NCBI RefSeq assembly: GCF_000255655.1 | Contig: NZ_JH636435.1 | Location: 2,573,095 to 2,637,094, forward strand | DNA: 64,000 nt | Direction: 5' to 3' | From: Schlesneria paludicola DSM 18645 | GTDB lineage: Bacteria > Planctomycetota > Planctomycetia > Planctomycetales > Planctomycetaceae | Part shown: in pieces, positions 43,781-53,332 of the stretch | How the letters are laid out: each line of letters opens with the position of its first letter | Numbering within the stretch: position 1 is the first letter of the stretch | Made by a program: the position numbers and the translations under genes | Notes under the pieces: model-generated | Told to the model about the DNA's origin: nothing | The model's input: only the letters and a program-made list of their open reading frames with translations | The model's database searches: none

Positions 43781-44212
43781 ATGACTCATCAAGACCGACA
43801 ACAGTCAAACTGCCGCGTGAGCATGATCTGCGGGCTGTTGATGTCGATGGTCGCGGGATGTGGAAGCGGCAATCAACCCTGCACGGTTGAAGGCAGCGTC
43901 ACATACAAATCAAAACCGATTGAGAAGGGGGCGATTCGGTTTGTGACCGAGGACGGCACACCGGGAGAGGGCGATCTCGGCCCCATTACGAACGGCCGCT
44001 ATTCACTTACGAAAAAACAAATGATGGCCGGGAAGTATCTGGTCATGATTTCTGCATTTCAGGACACCGGCCGGCGCTTCATCCCAGAACCAGGAGCCCC
44101 CGAAGTTGTCGAAGAACGTCAGTACCTTCCCAAAAAGTTCAACTCCAGTTCCAAATTGAAAGTGAGCTTGAAGGGTGGAGCGAACACCGAAGATTTCAAT
44201 TTGACCGATTGA
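43781..44212 (+). CDS. Small lipoprotein, planctomycete carboxypeptidase-regulatory-like
   Basis: About 143 residues from the ATG at 43781; the frame is open from a TTG at 43688. The hydrophobic stretch MICGLLMSMVAGC has a lipobox (VAGC), so the Cys should be lipidated. The remaining part, CTVEGSVTYKSKPIEKGAIRF, then YSLTKKQMMAGKYLVMISAF, follows the beta-sandwich pattern (TxxGxVTYxGxPxxxGxIxF) found in hundreds of small planctomycete lipoproteins, typically encoded beside DUF1559 genes. A DUF1559 gene follows 127 bp downstream on the same strand, fitting that pairing. Probably envelope-located; no enzymatic role. Confidence 0.85.
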   Translation: MTHQDRQQSNCRVSMICGLLMSMVAGCGSGNQPCTVEGSVTYKSKPIEKGAIRFVTEDGTPGEGDLGPITNGRYSLTKKQMMAGKYLVMISAFQDTGRRFIPEPGAPEVVEERQYLPKKFNSSSKLKVSLKGGANTEDFNLTD

Positions 44213-44222
44213 TGATTCATGC

Positions 44223-44260
44223 GTAACCGTTCACATCCCGAAGAGACGGGGACAGTTACG
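44223..44260 (+). repeat. Left half of element B
   Basis: GTAACCGTTCACATCCCGAA followed by gagacggggacag matches the left end of element B. It breaks off where the interior should continue. It lies between the lipoprotein and DUF1559 genes. Confidence 0.65.
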
Positions 44261-44339
44261 ATTTATGCTTCCGCGATGCGGGCCACTTTTTGCTTTTCAT
44301 TCCTTGTCTCAGAAGTTTTTCTTTTCAGAAAGTGAACGA

Positions 44340-45452
44340 ATGATGTACCGGCCCGAACGTGACCACTCAACACCCTCGACACATCGCGGTTTTACACTCA
44401 TTGAACTGCTCGTGGTCATTGCAATCATTGCAGTGCTGATTGCGTTGCTGTTACCCGCGGTCCAACAAGCTCGTGAAGCGGCGCGACGAACACAGTGCAA
44501 GAACAATCTCAAACAGATTGGCCTGGCAATCCATAACTACCACGACACGTTTACAATCTTTCCACCTGCCATGGTCAGACGGTCGGCGGGCGCCAACATT
44601 CCGACGCAGACTCATAGCAACGGCGCCGCGTGGTCGCTTCGAATTCTGCCATTTCTCGACCAGGCAAACCTTTACAATTTGTTCAACTTCAATGCGGAAC
44701 CGGCCTGGGCCGACACGATTCCCTATCCCGCGAACCCTGCCATGACGACCTACGCCGCCGTGGCAGGCACCGCGCTGCCGGTGTTCCTTTGCCCTTCGGA
44801 TTCGTCTGATTCCGCCAAGGCCGTGAAACTGGCAGGCCCCATCAATTACATGGTGTGCGTTGGCAATACCGACAATTGGTGTGCCGATTCGCTGGGGAAC
44901 TATTCCGGAATCAACTCCATCACCTGCCAGAATGAAGGCGTCGCCGTGATCTATGGGATGAGTGCCGTTCGAATCGCGCATGTGACAGATGGCCTGTCCA
45001 ACACGATGGTTGTCGCGGAATCGCGTGTCGGGTTTCCCTACGTCCAGCAGGACAACAACTATTCGGGCTGTCAATCAGGAACCGCGACCCCGGCCACATC
45101 GTGGTGCTCGTCGAATTCCGGGACTTATGCGCCGTGTGCATACACCGCCACGGGTGCGTCGAACAACCGCTACGAACCACGTGGCTGGAGCTGGGTTTAT
45201 GCCCAGGGAATGCAATCATGGTCATTTACCACGCTGCTAAAGCCCAACGACAAATCCTTTGTTGCCGAGAACATGGAATGCACTTCAACGCCTTGGCAGC
45301 AAGCCGCCTACGCTGCACGAAGTGCACACGTTGGTGGGGTGCAGATCTCAATGGGTGACGGCTCGGTCCGCTTTATTTCCGACAATATCAACCTTGGCAC
45401 ATGGCAGAGTTTGGGCGACCGCGCCGACGGAACAACCGTTGGGGAATTCTGA
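44340..45452 (+). CDS. DUF1559 pseudopilin-like protein
   Basis: About 370 residues from the ATG at 44340; a second ATG follows directly. The leader MMYRPERDHSTPSTHRG and FTLIELLVVIAIIAVLIALL give a canonical prepilin processing site with Glu5. The family box QQAREAARRTQCKNNLKQIG and LAIHNYHDTFTIFPPAM follow, and the C-terminus has GGVQISMGDGSVRFISDNI. It lies downstream of its usual lipoprotein partner. Half an element B sits in the 127-bp space between them, so co-transcription may be affected. Confidence 0.93.
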   Translation: MMYRPERDHSTPSTHRGFTLIELLVVIAIIAVLIALLLPAVQQAREAARRTQCKNNLKQIGLAIHNYHDTFTIFPPAMVRRSAGANIPTQTHSNGAAWSLRILPFLDQANLYNLFNFNAEPAWADTIPYPANPAMTTYAAVAGTALPVFLCPSDSSDSAKAVKLAGPINYMVCVGNTDNWCADSLGNYSGINSITCQNEGVAVIYGMSAVRIAHVTDGLSNTMVVAESRVGFPYVQQDNNYSGCQSGTATPATSWCSSNSGTYAPCAYTATGASNNRYEPRGWSWVYAQGMQSWSFTTLLKPNDKSFVAENMECTSTPWQQAAYAARSAHVGGVQISMGDGSVRFISDNINLGTWQSLGDRADGTTVGEF

Positions 45453-45807
45453 GGGCACGACCATTCACAAACCCTTGTAAAATCGTCAGTTCAGGTGTCC
45501 ATCGCAGACCGGACCGGGTTCGTTCTTCAAATTGACCATCGAAGAGTTCCCGGACCGGCGATTTGACGTTGAACTCCGGCATCAGTAGCATCCAAGTCTT
45601 GATTGGCCGTCACTTCTCGACAGTCAATTTCACCGAAGTGGGGCATCACGGCGGATCGGATTTCCGCGACGCCGTGTCGGTGACCATCCAGAATGATGCT
45701 GCTTTTCCTTGTCGCGACGGGTGCAGAACCCCATTCCGGCCTGACGGTGCCCCCAGGCAGTTTCGTCGATTGTCGCCCAAGGAGTAGGAAACGCGGAAAG
45801 TTGTTCC
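45453..45807. other. Gap of 355 bp before purH, nothing assignable
   Basis: No repeat, hairpin or RNA motif was recognised. A purine-responsive riboswitch was looked for in the 200 bases before purH and not found. Confidence 0.4.
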
Positions 45808-47391
45808 ATGGCCGTTGCCGCTCGTCGTGCGCTGATCAGCCTCAGCGACAAACAGGGTTTGATTCCGTTCGCTCAAGGCTTGGTCCGACTGGGATTTGAG
45901 CTCCTGTCCACAGGGGGAACCCGTAAGTCTCTTGAACAGGCTGGAATCCCCGTGCTGGATGTCGCGGGCTACACGGGCTTCCCCGAAATGATGGACGGCC
46001 GTGTCAAGACTCTGCATCCCAAAGTTCATGGGGGACTGCTGGGCCGACCCGACCTGGCCGAAGACGCGAAGTCGATGAGCGAACACGGGATCACCCCGTT
46101 CGAGCTGGTTGTGGTGAACCTTTATCCGTTTGTCGAGACCGTCTCGAAACCGAATGTCACGCCCGAAGACGCGATCGAACAGATCGATATTGGCGGGCCG
46201 AGCATGCTGCGTTCGGCGGCCAAAAACCACAAGTATGTCGGTGTCGTGACGAGTTCAAGCCAGTACGATCAAGTCCTGAGCGAACTGGAACGCGGAGCCT
46301 TGAGCTTCGAATTCCGCCGGAAACTGGCCGCCGCCGCATTCGAAATGACCGCCCGCTACGATCGGGCGATCGCCGACTATATGGCTGGCATCACAACCGA
46401 AACGAAAGAAGACGCTCCCGCCGAGTTTCCCGCGAAGCTGGCACTTCAGTTCGAACGACGGTCGTCACTTCGATACGGTGAAAACCCCCATCAGCGTGCG
46501 GCCTTCTACGTTGAATCGAATCCCTCGCCAACTTCGCTGGCCGCCGCACAAATCCTGCACGGTAAAGAGCTCTCGTACAACAACCTGCTCGATCTCGACG
46601 CCGCCATGCAGATTGTACGTGAGTTTCAGAAGCCGGCAGCGGTCGTCATCAAGCACAACAATCCTTGTGGCTGTGCGATCGCGGAAACATTGTCAGATGC
46701 CTACCTCAAGGCCGACGCCGGCGATCCCGTCAGTGCATTTGGTTCAATCTTGAGTTTCAATCAACCTGTCGACGAAGCCACCGCCGATCAATTGTGTGCT
46801 CCGGGACATTTCATTGAAGCGATCATCGCCCCGGATTTCTCGACAACGGCGTTTGAGAAACTGACGACGATTCCCAAATGGAAAAACAACGTGCGCCTGC
46901 TGAAGTGTCCCGCGATGATGCAATCGCGCCCGCTGAGCCAGGACTTTCGCCGCGTCACTGGCGGACTGCTGGTTCAAGATCGGGATGAATCCGTCGAACA
47001 GAAGTCAGACTGGCGCGTCGTCACCTCGCGCGCTCCGACGGCAGCAGAAATGGTCGACTTGGAATTCGCCTGGCTGGTCTGCAAACACGTGAAATCAAAC
47101 GCCATCCTGTTCGCCAAGTCCGGACAGGTCGTCGGTGTCGGGGCAGGGCAGATGAGTCGCCTCGATTCGTCGTATATCGCCGCTTACAAATCGGGCGACC
47201 GGGCACGCGGCGGCGTTTGCGCTTCTGACGCGTTCTTCCCCTTCCGGGATGGAATCGACCAGATTCAAACCGCGGGAATCAAGGCCGTCATCCAGCCCGG
47301 AGGATCAAAGCGTGACGACGAAGTCATTGCCGCCTGCAACGAGCACGGGATCGCCATGATCATGACCGGATGCCGACATTTCCGACATTGA
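45808..47391 (+). CDS. purH: Bifunctional AICAR transformylase/IMP cyclohydrolase
   Basis: A 527-residue enzyme catalysing the last two steps of de novo IMP synthesis. The N-terminal IMP cyclohydrolase (MGS-like) domain shows [51 protein letters not shown] (in pieces) and [15 protein letters not shown]. The AICAR formyltransferase domain begins near residue 200 with [25 protein letters not shown], the catalytic KHNNPCG and [17 protein letters not shown] (in part). Length and order match the family. It is a single gene, convergent with the TPR lipoprotein, with a hairpin at 47415-47450 between them. Confidence 0.97.
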   Translation: MAVAARRALISLSDKQGLIPFAQGLVRLGFELLSTGGTRKSLEQAGIPVLDVAGYTGFPEMMDGRVKTLHPKVHGGLLGRPDLAEDAKSMSEHGITPFELVVVNLYPFVETVSKPNVTPEDAIEQIDIGGPSMLRSAAKNHKYVGVVTSSSQYDQVLSELERGALSFEFRRKLAAAAFEMTARYDRAIADYMAGITTETKEDAPAEFPAKLALQFERRSSLRYGENPHQRAAFYVESNPSPTSLAAAQILHGKELSYNNLLDLDAAMQIVREFQKPAAVVIKHNNPCGCAIAETLSDAYLKADAGDPVSAFGSILSFNQPVDEATADQLCAPGHFIEAIIAPDFSTTAFEKLTTIPKWKNNVRLLKCPAMMQSRPLSQDFRRVTGGLLVQDRDESVEQKSDWRVVTSRAPTAAEMVDLEFAWLVCKHVKSNAILFAKSGQVVGVGAGQMSRLDSSYIAAYKSGDRARGGVCASDAFFPFRDGIDQIQTAGIKAVIQPGGSKRDDEVIAACNEHGIAMIMTGCRHFRH

Positions 47392-47414
47392 TTTCGGAAC
47401 CTTCATCGACGGTG

Positions 47415-47450
47415 GAATGCCGATGCAATCAGTTCGAGGCATCGGCATTC
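47415..47450. terminator. Convergent hairpin between purH and the TPR gene
   Basis: GAATGCCGATGC (47415-47426) and GCATCGGCATTC (47439-47450) pair perfectly around 12 bases. The TPR gene's stop codon lies in the loop. It could stop transcription from either side. Confidence 0.5.
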
Positions 47451-48517
47451 ACGTCGAAGGGATCGGCTTCCTGCGTCGTCTCATCGTCCCAGTCCATGAC
47501 ACGACGTGGCGTTGAACCGCCCGCCGACTTGTCAGAATCCGACTTGTCGGTGTTCCAGTCGTGTTCCGCATCCGTGTCACTTGAAGCATCACGTTCGGGC
47601 CAATCCACTTTACGTGGTTCCTGGAACGTTTCATCTGTTTCAAAGGTTGCGGGTGACTCATCAGGTGAAGTCATGGCCCGTAATCGCCCAGGTTTTGCTG
47701 CCGGTTCGTCGTCTTCAGCCGCTTCGCTCGTGAAGCTCGCATTGAAAACGCCGCCCGGGCTCGATCCAACCACCGCATTAACCTGTTGAATGTCCGAAGG
47801 CATCGGCAGGCGAGCAGGTTCGGTCGAGGATTCGACCGGAAGAACGAAGTCCGCAACGGTAATATCGGGATAAAGCTTTGTCAGCTCGGCCAGCGCAACA
47901 CTGGCTTCGTCCAATTTCGGCTCCAGTGCAATTGCTTCGCGGTACCGTTGCTTGGCAAGGCCTTCTTCGCCCCGCAAGTGATGAATGTAGGCCAGATTCG
48001 AGAGCGCATTCGGTTCATCATGGACTTGCCGCAACAGCTTCAGACATTCGTCCACGCGTCCTTGCCGCCCAACCACCAGCGCAAGATTGGATGTCGCTCG
48101 GACATCATCGGGGCGTAGATGAAGGGCCTGCCCCAAGATCAATTCCGCTTCAACGGCATCACCGCGTAAGTAATAGTAATATCCCATGTCGGTCAGCAGG
48201 CTGGCATTCTTCGGATCACGTTTCAGGGCTCGCGTATAAAGGCTTTGTGCTTCCCCGTATCGGTGCAGCCGTGTGCAGACGACCGCCAGCCGGTGCTGAA
48301 TATCTGGGTTCCGCGGATGTTCCAGCAGCAGGTCACTGTAGATTTCGCGTGCGGGCTCGAATTTACCCCGCGACTCCAGACGACGCGCGGCCAGGTACCG
48401 CTTGGCAACTTTAGATTTGACTTCGTGCTGCTGATGCGTTGTCTTGATTGCCGCCGTGGTGCATCCCACCTGAAAAGCCATGACCAACATGAGGCAGGTT
48501 GCTATCAATGCTCGCAT
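47429..48517 (-). CDS. TPR-repeat lipoprotein
   Basis: A 362-residue protein. The signal MRALIATCLMLVMAFQVGC has a lipobox with Cys19. Residues ~38-210 carry about five tetratricopeptide repeats (for example RHRYGEAQSLYTRALKRDPKN, split as RYGEAQSLYTRALK and RDPKNASLL; then DAVEAELILGQALHLRPDD). The C-terminal ~120 residues are acidic, Ser/Asp-rich and probably disordered. It should be anchored to a membrane facing the periplasm and act as a scaffold. No partner is adjacent apart from the convergent purH. The downstream hairpin overlaps its stop codon. Confidence 0.88.
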   Translation of the reverse strand: MRALIATCLMLVMAFQVGCTTAAIKTTHQQHEVKSKVAKRYLAARRLESRGKFEPAREIYSDLLLEHPRNPDIQHRLAVVCTRLHRYGEAQSLYTRALKRDPKNASLLTDMGYYYYLRGDAVEAELILGQALHLRPDDVRATSNLALVVGRQGRVDECLKLLRQVHDEPNALSNLAYIHHLRGEEGLAKQRYREAIALEPKLDEASVALAELTKLYPDITVADFVLPVESSTEPARLPMPSDIQQVNAVVGSSPGGVFNASFTSEAAEDDEPAAKPGRLRAMTSPDESPATFETDETFQEPRKVDWPERDASSDTDAEHDWNTDKSDSDKSAGGSTPRRVMDWDDETTQEADPFDVNADASN

Positions 48518-49070
48518 GACCGAAATCCTTGGTGAAACGTCGACAGAGCCTGTGCTGCCCGCCGTAGCGTCCGGCGGATGCGACTGCCATCGAATTCACG
48601 TGCTGTGATTGTCACGTGGTGTGATTGTGTGGTGCGACGGGTTGATCGATTGTCTGGAAAGGAACGGGCGGGATGATCGAGAACTCGAGACATGACGCCT
48701 GGTATCAATCATCCATCGGCCAACCACGACCGGTAACTTGAGTCGACTTTGTTGATTATTCCGATTACACAAGAGCTCGTTGCAATCCATTTACCAAACG
48801 TCACTTACGGCACAACTGAACAGTTCAACTGATTCGTGGCGTTGAATGACTTCCAGTTGCAACGAAGTTCTTCCAGAGACGAGTTCCTCGGTTCATTCTG
48901 GGACAATGGATCAATATCCTGTGACTCTTCGAACCTGAATTGATACGTTGATGAACTCGTCTACGATCAGGCCCACGAGCCTGCGGACAATGTTCGCCGA
49001 CCTGCCGGGGCAGAGTGGCTGTGCCGCGATGGAAGTGGACGGGTCATCATCAGCAAGAGGAATCATCATC
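48518..49070. other. Divergent gap of about 550 bp
   Basis: It contains two direct copies of TGTGATTGT (48604-48612 and 48620-48628), 16 bases apart, about 90 bp upstream of the TPR gene, which may be a regulator site. Otherwise nothing was recognised. Confidence 0.4.
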
Positions 49071-50099
49071 ATGTCCGAGTCGAACATGTCCAAAGGTCTT
49101 GATGGTTTAAGTCGGCGTGCGATGCTGGGAACGGCACTGACGGTTGCCGGAAGTGCGACGGCCGCCATGCACGGCCCGTGGGGGATGACGTCCGTCGCGG
49201 CTGCGGCAGCCGGGCCGACAGGTTCCGGCAAACGCTATGACATGAAGAAGTCGATCAATTTGTGGGCGTTTCCGTATCCCGACAAGATGTCGCTGGAGCA
49301 ATGCCTGCGGTTGGCGAAAGAAGCGGGTTTCGACGGAATCGAGCTGAATTTTGACTTGGACAGCGAACTGTCTCCGAAGTCGGGTTCGAAAGAGTTTGCG
49401 GCAATCCGGCAATTGGCCGACAAGATCGGGATCGCGATCAGTGGATTGTGCTCGTTTCTCTTCTGGCCCTATCCGCTCACCAGCCACGATCCCGCCAAAC
49501 TGGCGCGAGGTCTGGAATTGGCCGGTCTGATGACTCGAGCGGCACACGACCTGGGAACGGAAAACCTGCTCGTCGTCCCGGGAGCGGTCCATATTCCCTG
49601 GCGCACAGATTATGAACCCGTCGCGAATGATCTGTGCGAGCGACGTGCGAAAGAGGCGGTGACAAAACTGTTACCCCAGGCCGAGAAGCTGAAGATCCAT
49701 TTGAATATCGAGAATATTTTCTTCAACGGATTTCTGATGACGCCCATGGAAATGGCCGCCTTTGTCGACAGCTTTCACTCCGAATTCGTGCAGGTCCATT
49801 TCGACACGGGGAACATCATGCAGTATCAGTTTCCCGAACATTGGATTACGTACCTGGGATCACGAATTCGCAACGTCCACCTGAAAGAGTTCACAAAGAA
49901 GGGCACCGATTCCTCGCTGGAATCGTTTCGCCCCTTGCTCGACGGAACCACGAACTGGCCGGCGGTCCTGGATGCACTTGATGCCCACAATTATCGCCGT
50001 TATTTGACGTTCGAGTACTTCCACCCCTATCAGCATTGGCCCGAAGCGCTGATCTATCAGACCGGCGATTCGCTGGATCGGATGCTGGGACGAAAATGA
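49071..50099 (+). CDS. Tat-exported sugar phosphate isomerase/epimerase-like (TIM barrel)
   Basis: About 342 residues from the ATG at 49071, with AGAGGAA as ribosome binding site; the frame is open from 48948. The leader MSESNMSKGLDGLSRRAMLGTAL is a twin-arginine signal (given as its key part SRRAML). The body has the xylose-isomerase-like TIM-barrel pattern: INLWAFPYPDKMSLEQCL, AKEAGFDGIELNFD, LNIENIFFNGFL, VHFDTGNIMQYQ, RIRNVHLKEF and YLTFEYFHPY. Metal ligands are probably Glu and His/Asp in the last strands. It is a typical planctomycete secreted epimerase or isomerase; substrate unknown. Confidence 0.87.
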   Translation: MSESNMSKGLDGLSRRAMLGTALTVAGSATAAMHGPWGMTSVAAAAAGPTGSGKRYDMKKSINLWAFPYPDKMSLEQCLRLAKEAGFDGIELNFDLDSELSPKSGSKEFAAIRQLADKIGIAISGLCSFLFWPYPLTSHDPAKLARGLELAGLMTRAAHDLGTENLLVVPGAVHIPWRTDYEPVANDLCERRAKEAVTKLLPQAEKLKIHLNIENIFFNGFLMTPMEMAAFVDSFHSEFVQVHFDTGNIMQYQFPEHWITYLGSRIRNVHLKEFTKKGTDSSLESFRPLLDGTTNWPAVLDALDAHNYRRYLTFEYFHPYQHWPEALIYQTGDSLDRMLGRK

Positions 50100-50132
50100 C
50101 ACCGTCACCAAGCACCGCGGGCACTAAAAACG

Positions 50133-50174
50133 ATCACGCTGCAGCGGTCGCGATGGCAACCTCTGCAGCGTGAT
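50133..50174. terminator. Convergent hairpin
   Basis: ATCACGCTGCAG (50133-50144) and CTGCAGCGTGAT (50163-50174) pair perfectly with an 18-base loop, between two convergent genes. Confidence 0.5.
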
Positions 50175-50201
50175 GGCAAAACGTGGTGTCCCAGGTGGTG
50201 A

Positions 50202-51329
50202 CTATTCCGCTTTTGACTTCGCGGTCGACGCTTCCAACGCCTTCTTATATTGCTTCAGCCGTTTCTTGACGCTGGGGTCCGCGGCCATTTGCGAGCCTTC
50301 GGCCAGCTCGATTACGCGTTCTTGTGTTTTCACGGCCTTGGCGAGATCTCCGTTATCAAAGTAAACCTTCGCCAGCGTGTCGGCGATCGAAGGATTCTCT
50401 TTGTCCGTCAGTTCATCCGCCTTGAGTGCCACTTTCAGTGCCAACTTGATCAGCTTGGGATCGGCTTTCGAATCTCGGTCAGGATTCACGATGATCCAGG
50501 CGATGTTGTTCAGCAACTGCCAGTCGTCCGCCTTGTCCGATTCGAGCAGAGCATTCACCGTCTCGATCGCATCGGCCGTTCGGTCTTTCGTCAGTGACAA
50601 CACCTGGAATCGAATGAGCTGGAACTGAACGGCCTGTTCGGGAATCTCTTTCTCGGCCGAGCTCAGCGCCTTCAGCAACTCGTCGGGCTCGTTGTCGTTG
50701 TTAAACTCGGCATACAGCTTTTGCAGATTGGTGAAGATGGCAACCATCTTCTTCTGCAACTCTTTCGCTTCCGTAATCTTCTTCGCTTCGGCGACAAGAT
50801 CCCACCTGCCTTCAACAATCTGGGAAAGTGGCTCTTCCATCTGAGCGGGATGGCCAATCCAGGCAATGACGCCTTCACCGTTGATGATGAACGCGGAAGG
50901 AATCCCTTGCAGACCTGCAGGTTCCATCCAGTTCTTGACGACCTTACCTTCCGCCGGTTCGCTGTCTTCGGGCACCTGATCAATGGCGACGCGATACTCC
51001 ATTTTCGCCCCCATTTCTTCGACGAAATCAGGGACCGCTTTTCGGTCTTCTTCAAGAACCGCCACACCGATAAACACGACGTCTTCGTATTTCTTCTGAA
51101 GCTCGGTCAAGTGCGGGATTGTGGCGAGGCAGGGGCCGCACCAGGTGGCCCAAAGTTCGACAACATACGTTTTGCCTTTTTCGAACTTCTTGACTTCGTC
51201 GCCCTTGATGAACTTTTCCACTTCCAGCTTGGGCGCTTTTGATCCCAGTGTCAGTTCGTCGGCCCTGACTTCACTAGATTGGCCAAATACCAATAGCAGG
51301 GCACAGGCCGCGATGAGAGTCTTCGTCAT
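50202..51329 (-). CDS. Secreted TlpA-like thioredoxin with C-terminal TPR-like helices
   Basis: A 375-residue protein. The signal peptide MTKTLIAACALLLVFGQ is followed by a thioredoxin/AhpC-TSA domain with redox WCGPC (Cys64, Cys67) in VVELWATWCGPCLATIP, cis-Pro in GIPSAFIINGEG, and KAPKLEVEKF at the entry. The last ~180 residues are helical, with pairs such as LAKVYFDNGDLAKAVKTQERVI (in pieces), which looks like TPR. It probably reduces disulfides or supports cytochrome maturation or metal handling in the periplasm. It is a single gene, convergent with the epimerase. Confidence 0.88.
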   Translation of the reverse strand: MTKTLIAACALLLVFGQSSEVRADELTLGSKAPKLEVEKFIKGDEVKKFEKGKTYVVELWATWCGPCLATIPHLTELQKKYEDVVFIGVAVLEEDRKAVPDFVEEMGAKMEYRVAIDQVPEDSEPAEGKVVKNWMEPAGLQGIPSAFIINGEGVIAWIGHPAQMEEPLSQIVEGRWDLVAEAKKITEAKELQKKMVAIFTNLQKLYAEFNNDNEPDELLKALSSAEKEIPEQAVQFQLIRFQVLSLTKDRTADAIETVNALLESDKADDWQLLNNIAWIIVNPDRDSKADPKLIKLALKVALKADELTDKENPSIADTLAKVYFDNGDLAKAVKTQERVIELAEGSQMAADPSVKKRLKQYKKALEASTAKSKAE

Positions 51330-51503
51330 ATGTTGTGAGAACCTTGCCTTTCCGAAGAATAAACGAGCGGTTGCTGCTGGCAGAGTCTGACGCGAGCAAA
51401 CCTATTGATCGAAAGGTTAGCGGGGCGTCAAAAACCGAACAAGATAAGCTTATCCGTACGAAGGTCCGCGGCCAGTCACGATTTCAGGATTCTTCAGGTT
51501 CGA

Positions 51504-51635
51504 TCACCGTTCACAGTCTGACGAGAGGGGAGACAGGCACAATTTCCCGGATCATTGGAACCCACAGTGCATCGACCAGAGCAAGCCTTCCCTTTGCCGC
51601 AGGAAAATGAGCCAGTCCCGGACTGCGAACCGTGG
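51504..51635 (+). repeat. Element B, second complete but diverged copy
   Basis: Left end TCACCGTTCACAG and right end CTGCGAACCGTGG are degenerate inverted repeats. The interior GGGGAGACAGGCAC … GAGCCAGTCCCGG is kept. No flanking duplication can be seen. Element A follows two bases later. Confidence 0.7.
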
Positions 51636-51637
51636 CT

Positions 51638-51715
51638 TAGCGGCCTACTGAAGTAACAGGCACTGGCTCCGATGAGTGCCAAGGTGCCTGTCCCCCGTAC
51701 TTCAACAGGCTGATA
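51638..51715 (-). repeat. Palindromic element A, short copy in reverse orientation
   Basis: A 78-bp version bounded by TA (51638-51639 and 51714-51715), lacking the GTCATGGCGTTTTTT centre. On the minus strand it begins TCAGCCTGTTGAAGTACGG and ends GTTACTTCAGTAGGCCGC. It is adjacent to element B. Confidence 0.8.
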
Positions 51716-52021
51716 GGCTCGCCATGAAGACAATTCGCGTCGCGTCGATCGGTACATTCTGCCGCTCGCCGTCACGGCAACAACAATCGCAGCAAAACGT
51801 TGCAGAATCGGTCTTGCCTCAAAATCCAGACTCCGACTACAACCCTCGGCCGCTCGTCGTGTTTCAGATCCTCTCCCGTGCGCCGAATGGCTTCCAGGCT
51901 CGGCGTCTCGAGCGATTTGATCACGACGTTTGTTCGTATTGGTAACCTCACGTCAGCACGAGCTGGCGTCCAATCATTTTGTACGGTCATCACTTCCATC
52001 CTCCAGGACATCGCAGGCACT

Positions 52022-53302
52022 ATGCATCGAGCATTGCTATTGTTGCCGATCCTGTTGAGCTGTTTCTTGCAGGGGTGCAACAGCCTCCAAAAGAAACATG
52101 ACCATCCCGTGATGATCCAGGCACCCCAGCGGGTCGCACAACTCGATAAGGAAGACCCTGAAGACGAGGACATCGCTCAGGCGGAGGCCTATGACCCCAA
52201 GAAACACGGTGAAGGAACCGAGATCGAACAGGTCGGTTCGATGTCGCTGGCGAAAAATCCGTGGGATGAATGGAAAGACGATACGACGATCTTCAATTCG
52301 CAGGTGGCGGCCACCGTCAACGGGGCTCCCATTTTGAATGGTGATATCCTCGATCCGAATACGATGAAGCTGAAAGACATTCGCGAAAAAATGCGTGCGT
52401 CCTACAGCGACCCTGCACTGGCGAGAGCTCTACCGGTCCGAACTCCAGAAGACTATGAGAAAATTCGCTATTCGATTATCCAGCAGGAAATTCCTCGCTA
52501 TGTGATGAACAAGGTTCTCGTTGAACACCTCAAAGCAGGGCTGAAGCCCGAGCAGCTCAAGCTGATGGATGGTCACATCGACGAGACCTTCGAAAAAGAG
52601 ATGATCCCCAAATTAAAGAAGGAGCTCAACGTCACGAATCGGACTGAGCTGGAACTGGCGTTGAACAAGCAGGGGACGTCGCTGCAGACCGTCAAAGACA
52701 ACTTTGCCCTGGGCCGCCTCGCTCAAGAATGCGTGGCCATCAAGTCCGACAAGCCAGAGCCCATCGATCGCCCCGACCTGCGTGCGTACTATCAATCGCA
52801 CAAAGACAAGTTCCTGGTCGCCGCGCGTGTCAAATGGCAGCAGATCCAAGTGTCAGTCACACCAGAACTGAATAAGACGGAAGCAAGAGAGAAACTCGAA
52901 CAAGCCATCGCGGAACTCAAACGCGGCGTCCCGTTCGAAAAGGTCGTGCAGAAGTACTCGGACGGCCCCTCTGTCAAAAATGGCGGCGAGTGGGACTGGA
53001 TGGAAGCGGGAAATCTCGCCGACACCAAGCTCGAGAAAAAGTTGTTCGCGATGCCGCTGAACCAGTTCAGCGAAATTCATGAAGGACCGACGTCGTTCTG
53101 TATCGTCCGAATCACCGCACGCGAGCCCGACGGTCGCAAGCCGCTCGGCGAAGTCCAGGACGAGATTCGTGAAATCCTGATGAACGAACAGAACGAACGC
53201 CGCAAGAACAAGCTGTTCAAAGAGCTGTTCACGAATGTCGTCATCGAGTCTCAGTACTCGCTGCCGAACTTCATCCCCGAAGACAAACCCGGTCACAAAT
53301 AG
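52022..53302 (+). CDS. Parvulin-type peptidylprolyl isomerase lipoprotein (SurA/PrsA-like)
   Basis: About 426 residues from the ATG at 52022; the frame is open from 51800. MHRALLLLPILLSCFLQGC is a signal with lipobox (Cys19). A charged linker precedes a SurA-N-like segment (VAATVNGAPILNGDIL). The parvulin domain lies at ~268-375: VKWQQIQVSV, AIAELKRGVPFEKVVQKYSDG, NGGEWDWMEAGNL, LNQFSEIHEGPTSFCIVRI. A C-terminal helix EVQDEIREILMNEQN follows. It should be a membrane-anchored chaperone helping outer-membrane or secreted proteins fold. It is a single gene, downstream of the B/A repeats. Confidence 0.88.
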   Translation: MHRALLLLPILLSCFLQGCNSLQKKHDHPVMIQAPQRVAQLDKEDPEDEDIAQAEAYDPKKHGEGTEIEQVGSMSLAKNPWDEWKDDTTIFNSQVAATVNGAPILNGDILDPNTMKLKDIREKMRASYSDPALARALPVRTPEDYEKIRYSIIQQEIPRYVMNKVLVEHLKAGLKPEQLKLMDGHIDETFEKEMIPKLKKELNVTNRTELELALNKQGTSLQTVKDNFALGRLAQECVAIKSDKPEPIDRPDLRAYYQSHKDKFLVAARVKWQQIQVSVTPELNKTEAREKLEQAIAELKRGVPFEKVVQKYSDGPSVKNGGEWDWMEAGNLADTKLEKKLFAMPLNQFSEIHEGPTSFCIVRITAREPDGRKPLGEVQDEIREILMNEQNERRKNKLFKELFTNVVIESQYSLPNFIPEDKPGHK

Positions 53303-53332
53303 CCGACGACAAATCGCGAGTCGGCGACGCCG

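Noticed and set aside
45600-45807. Purine riboswitch before purH
   Set aside because: No recognisable aptamer core or terminator/anti-terminator pair could be read.
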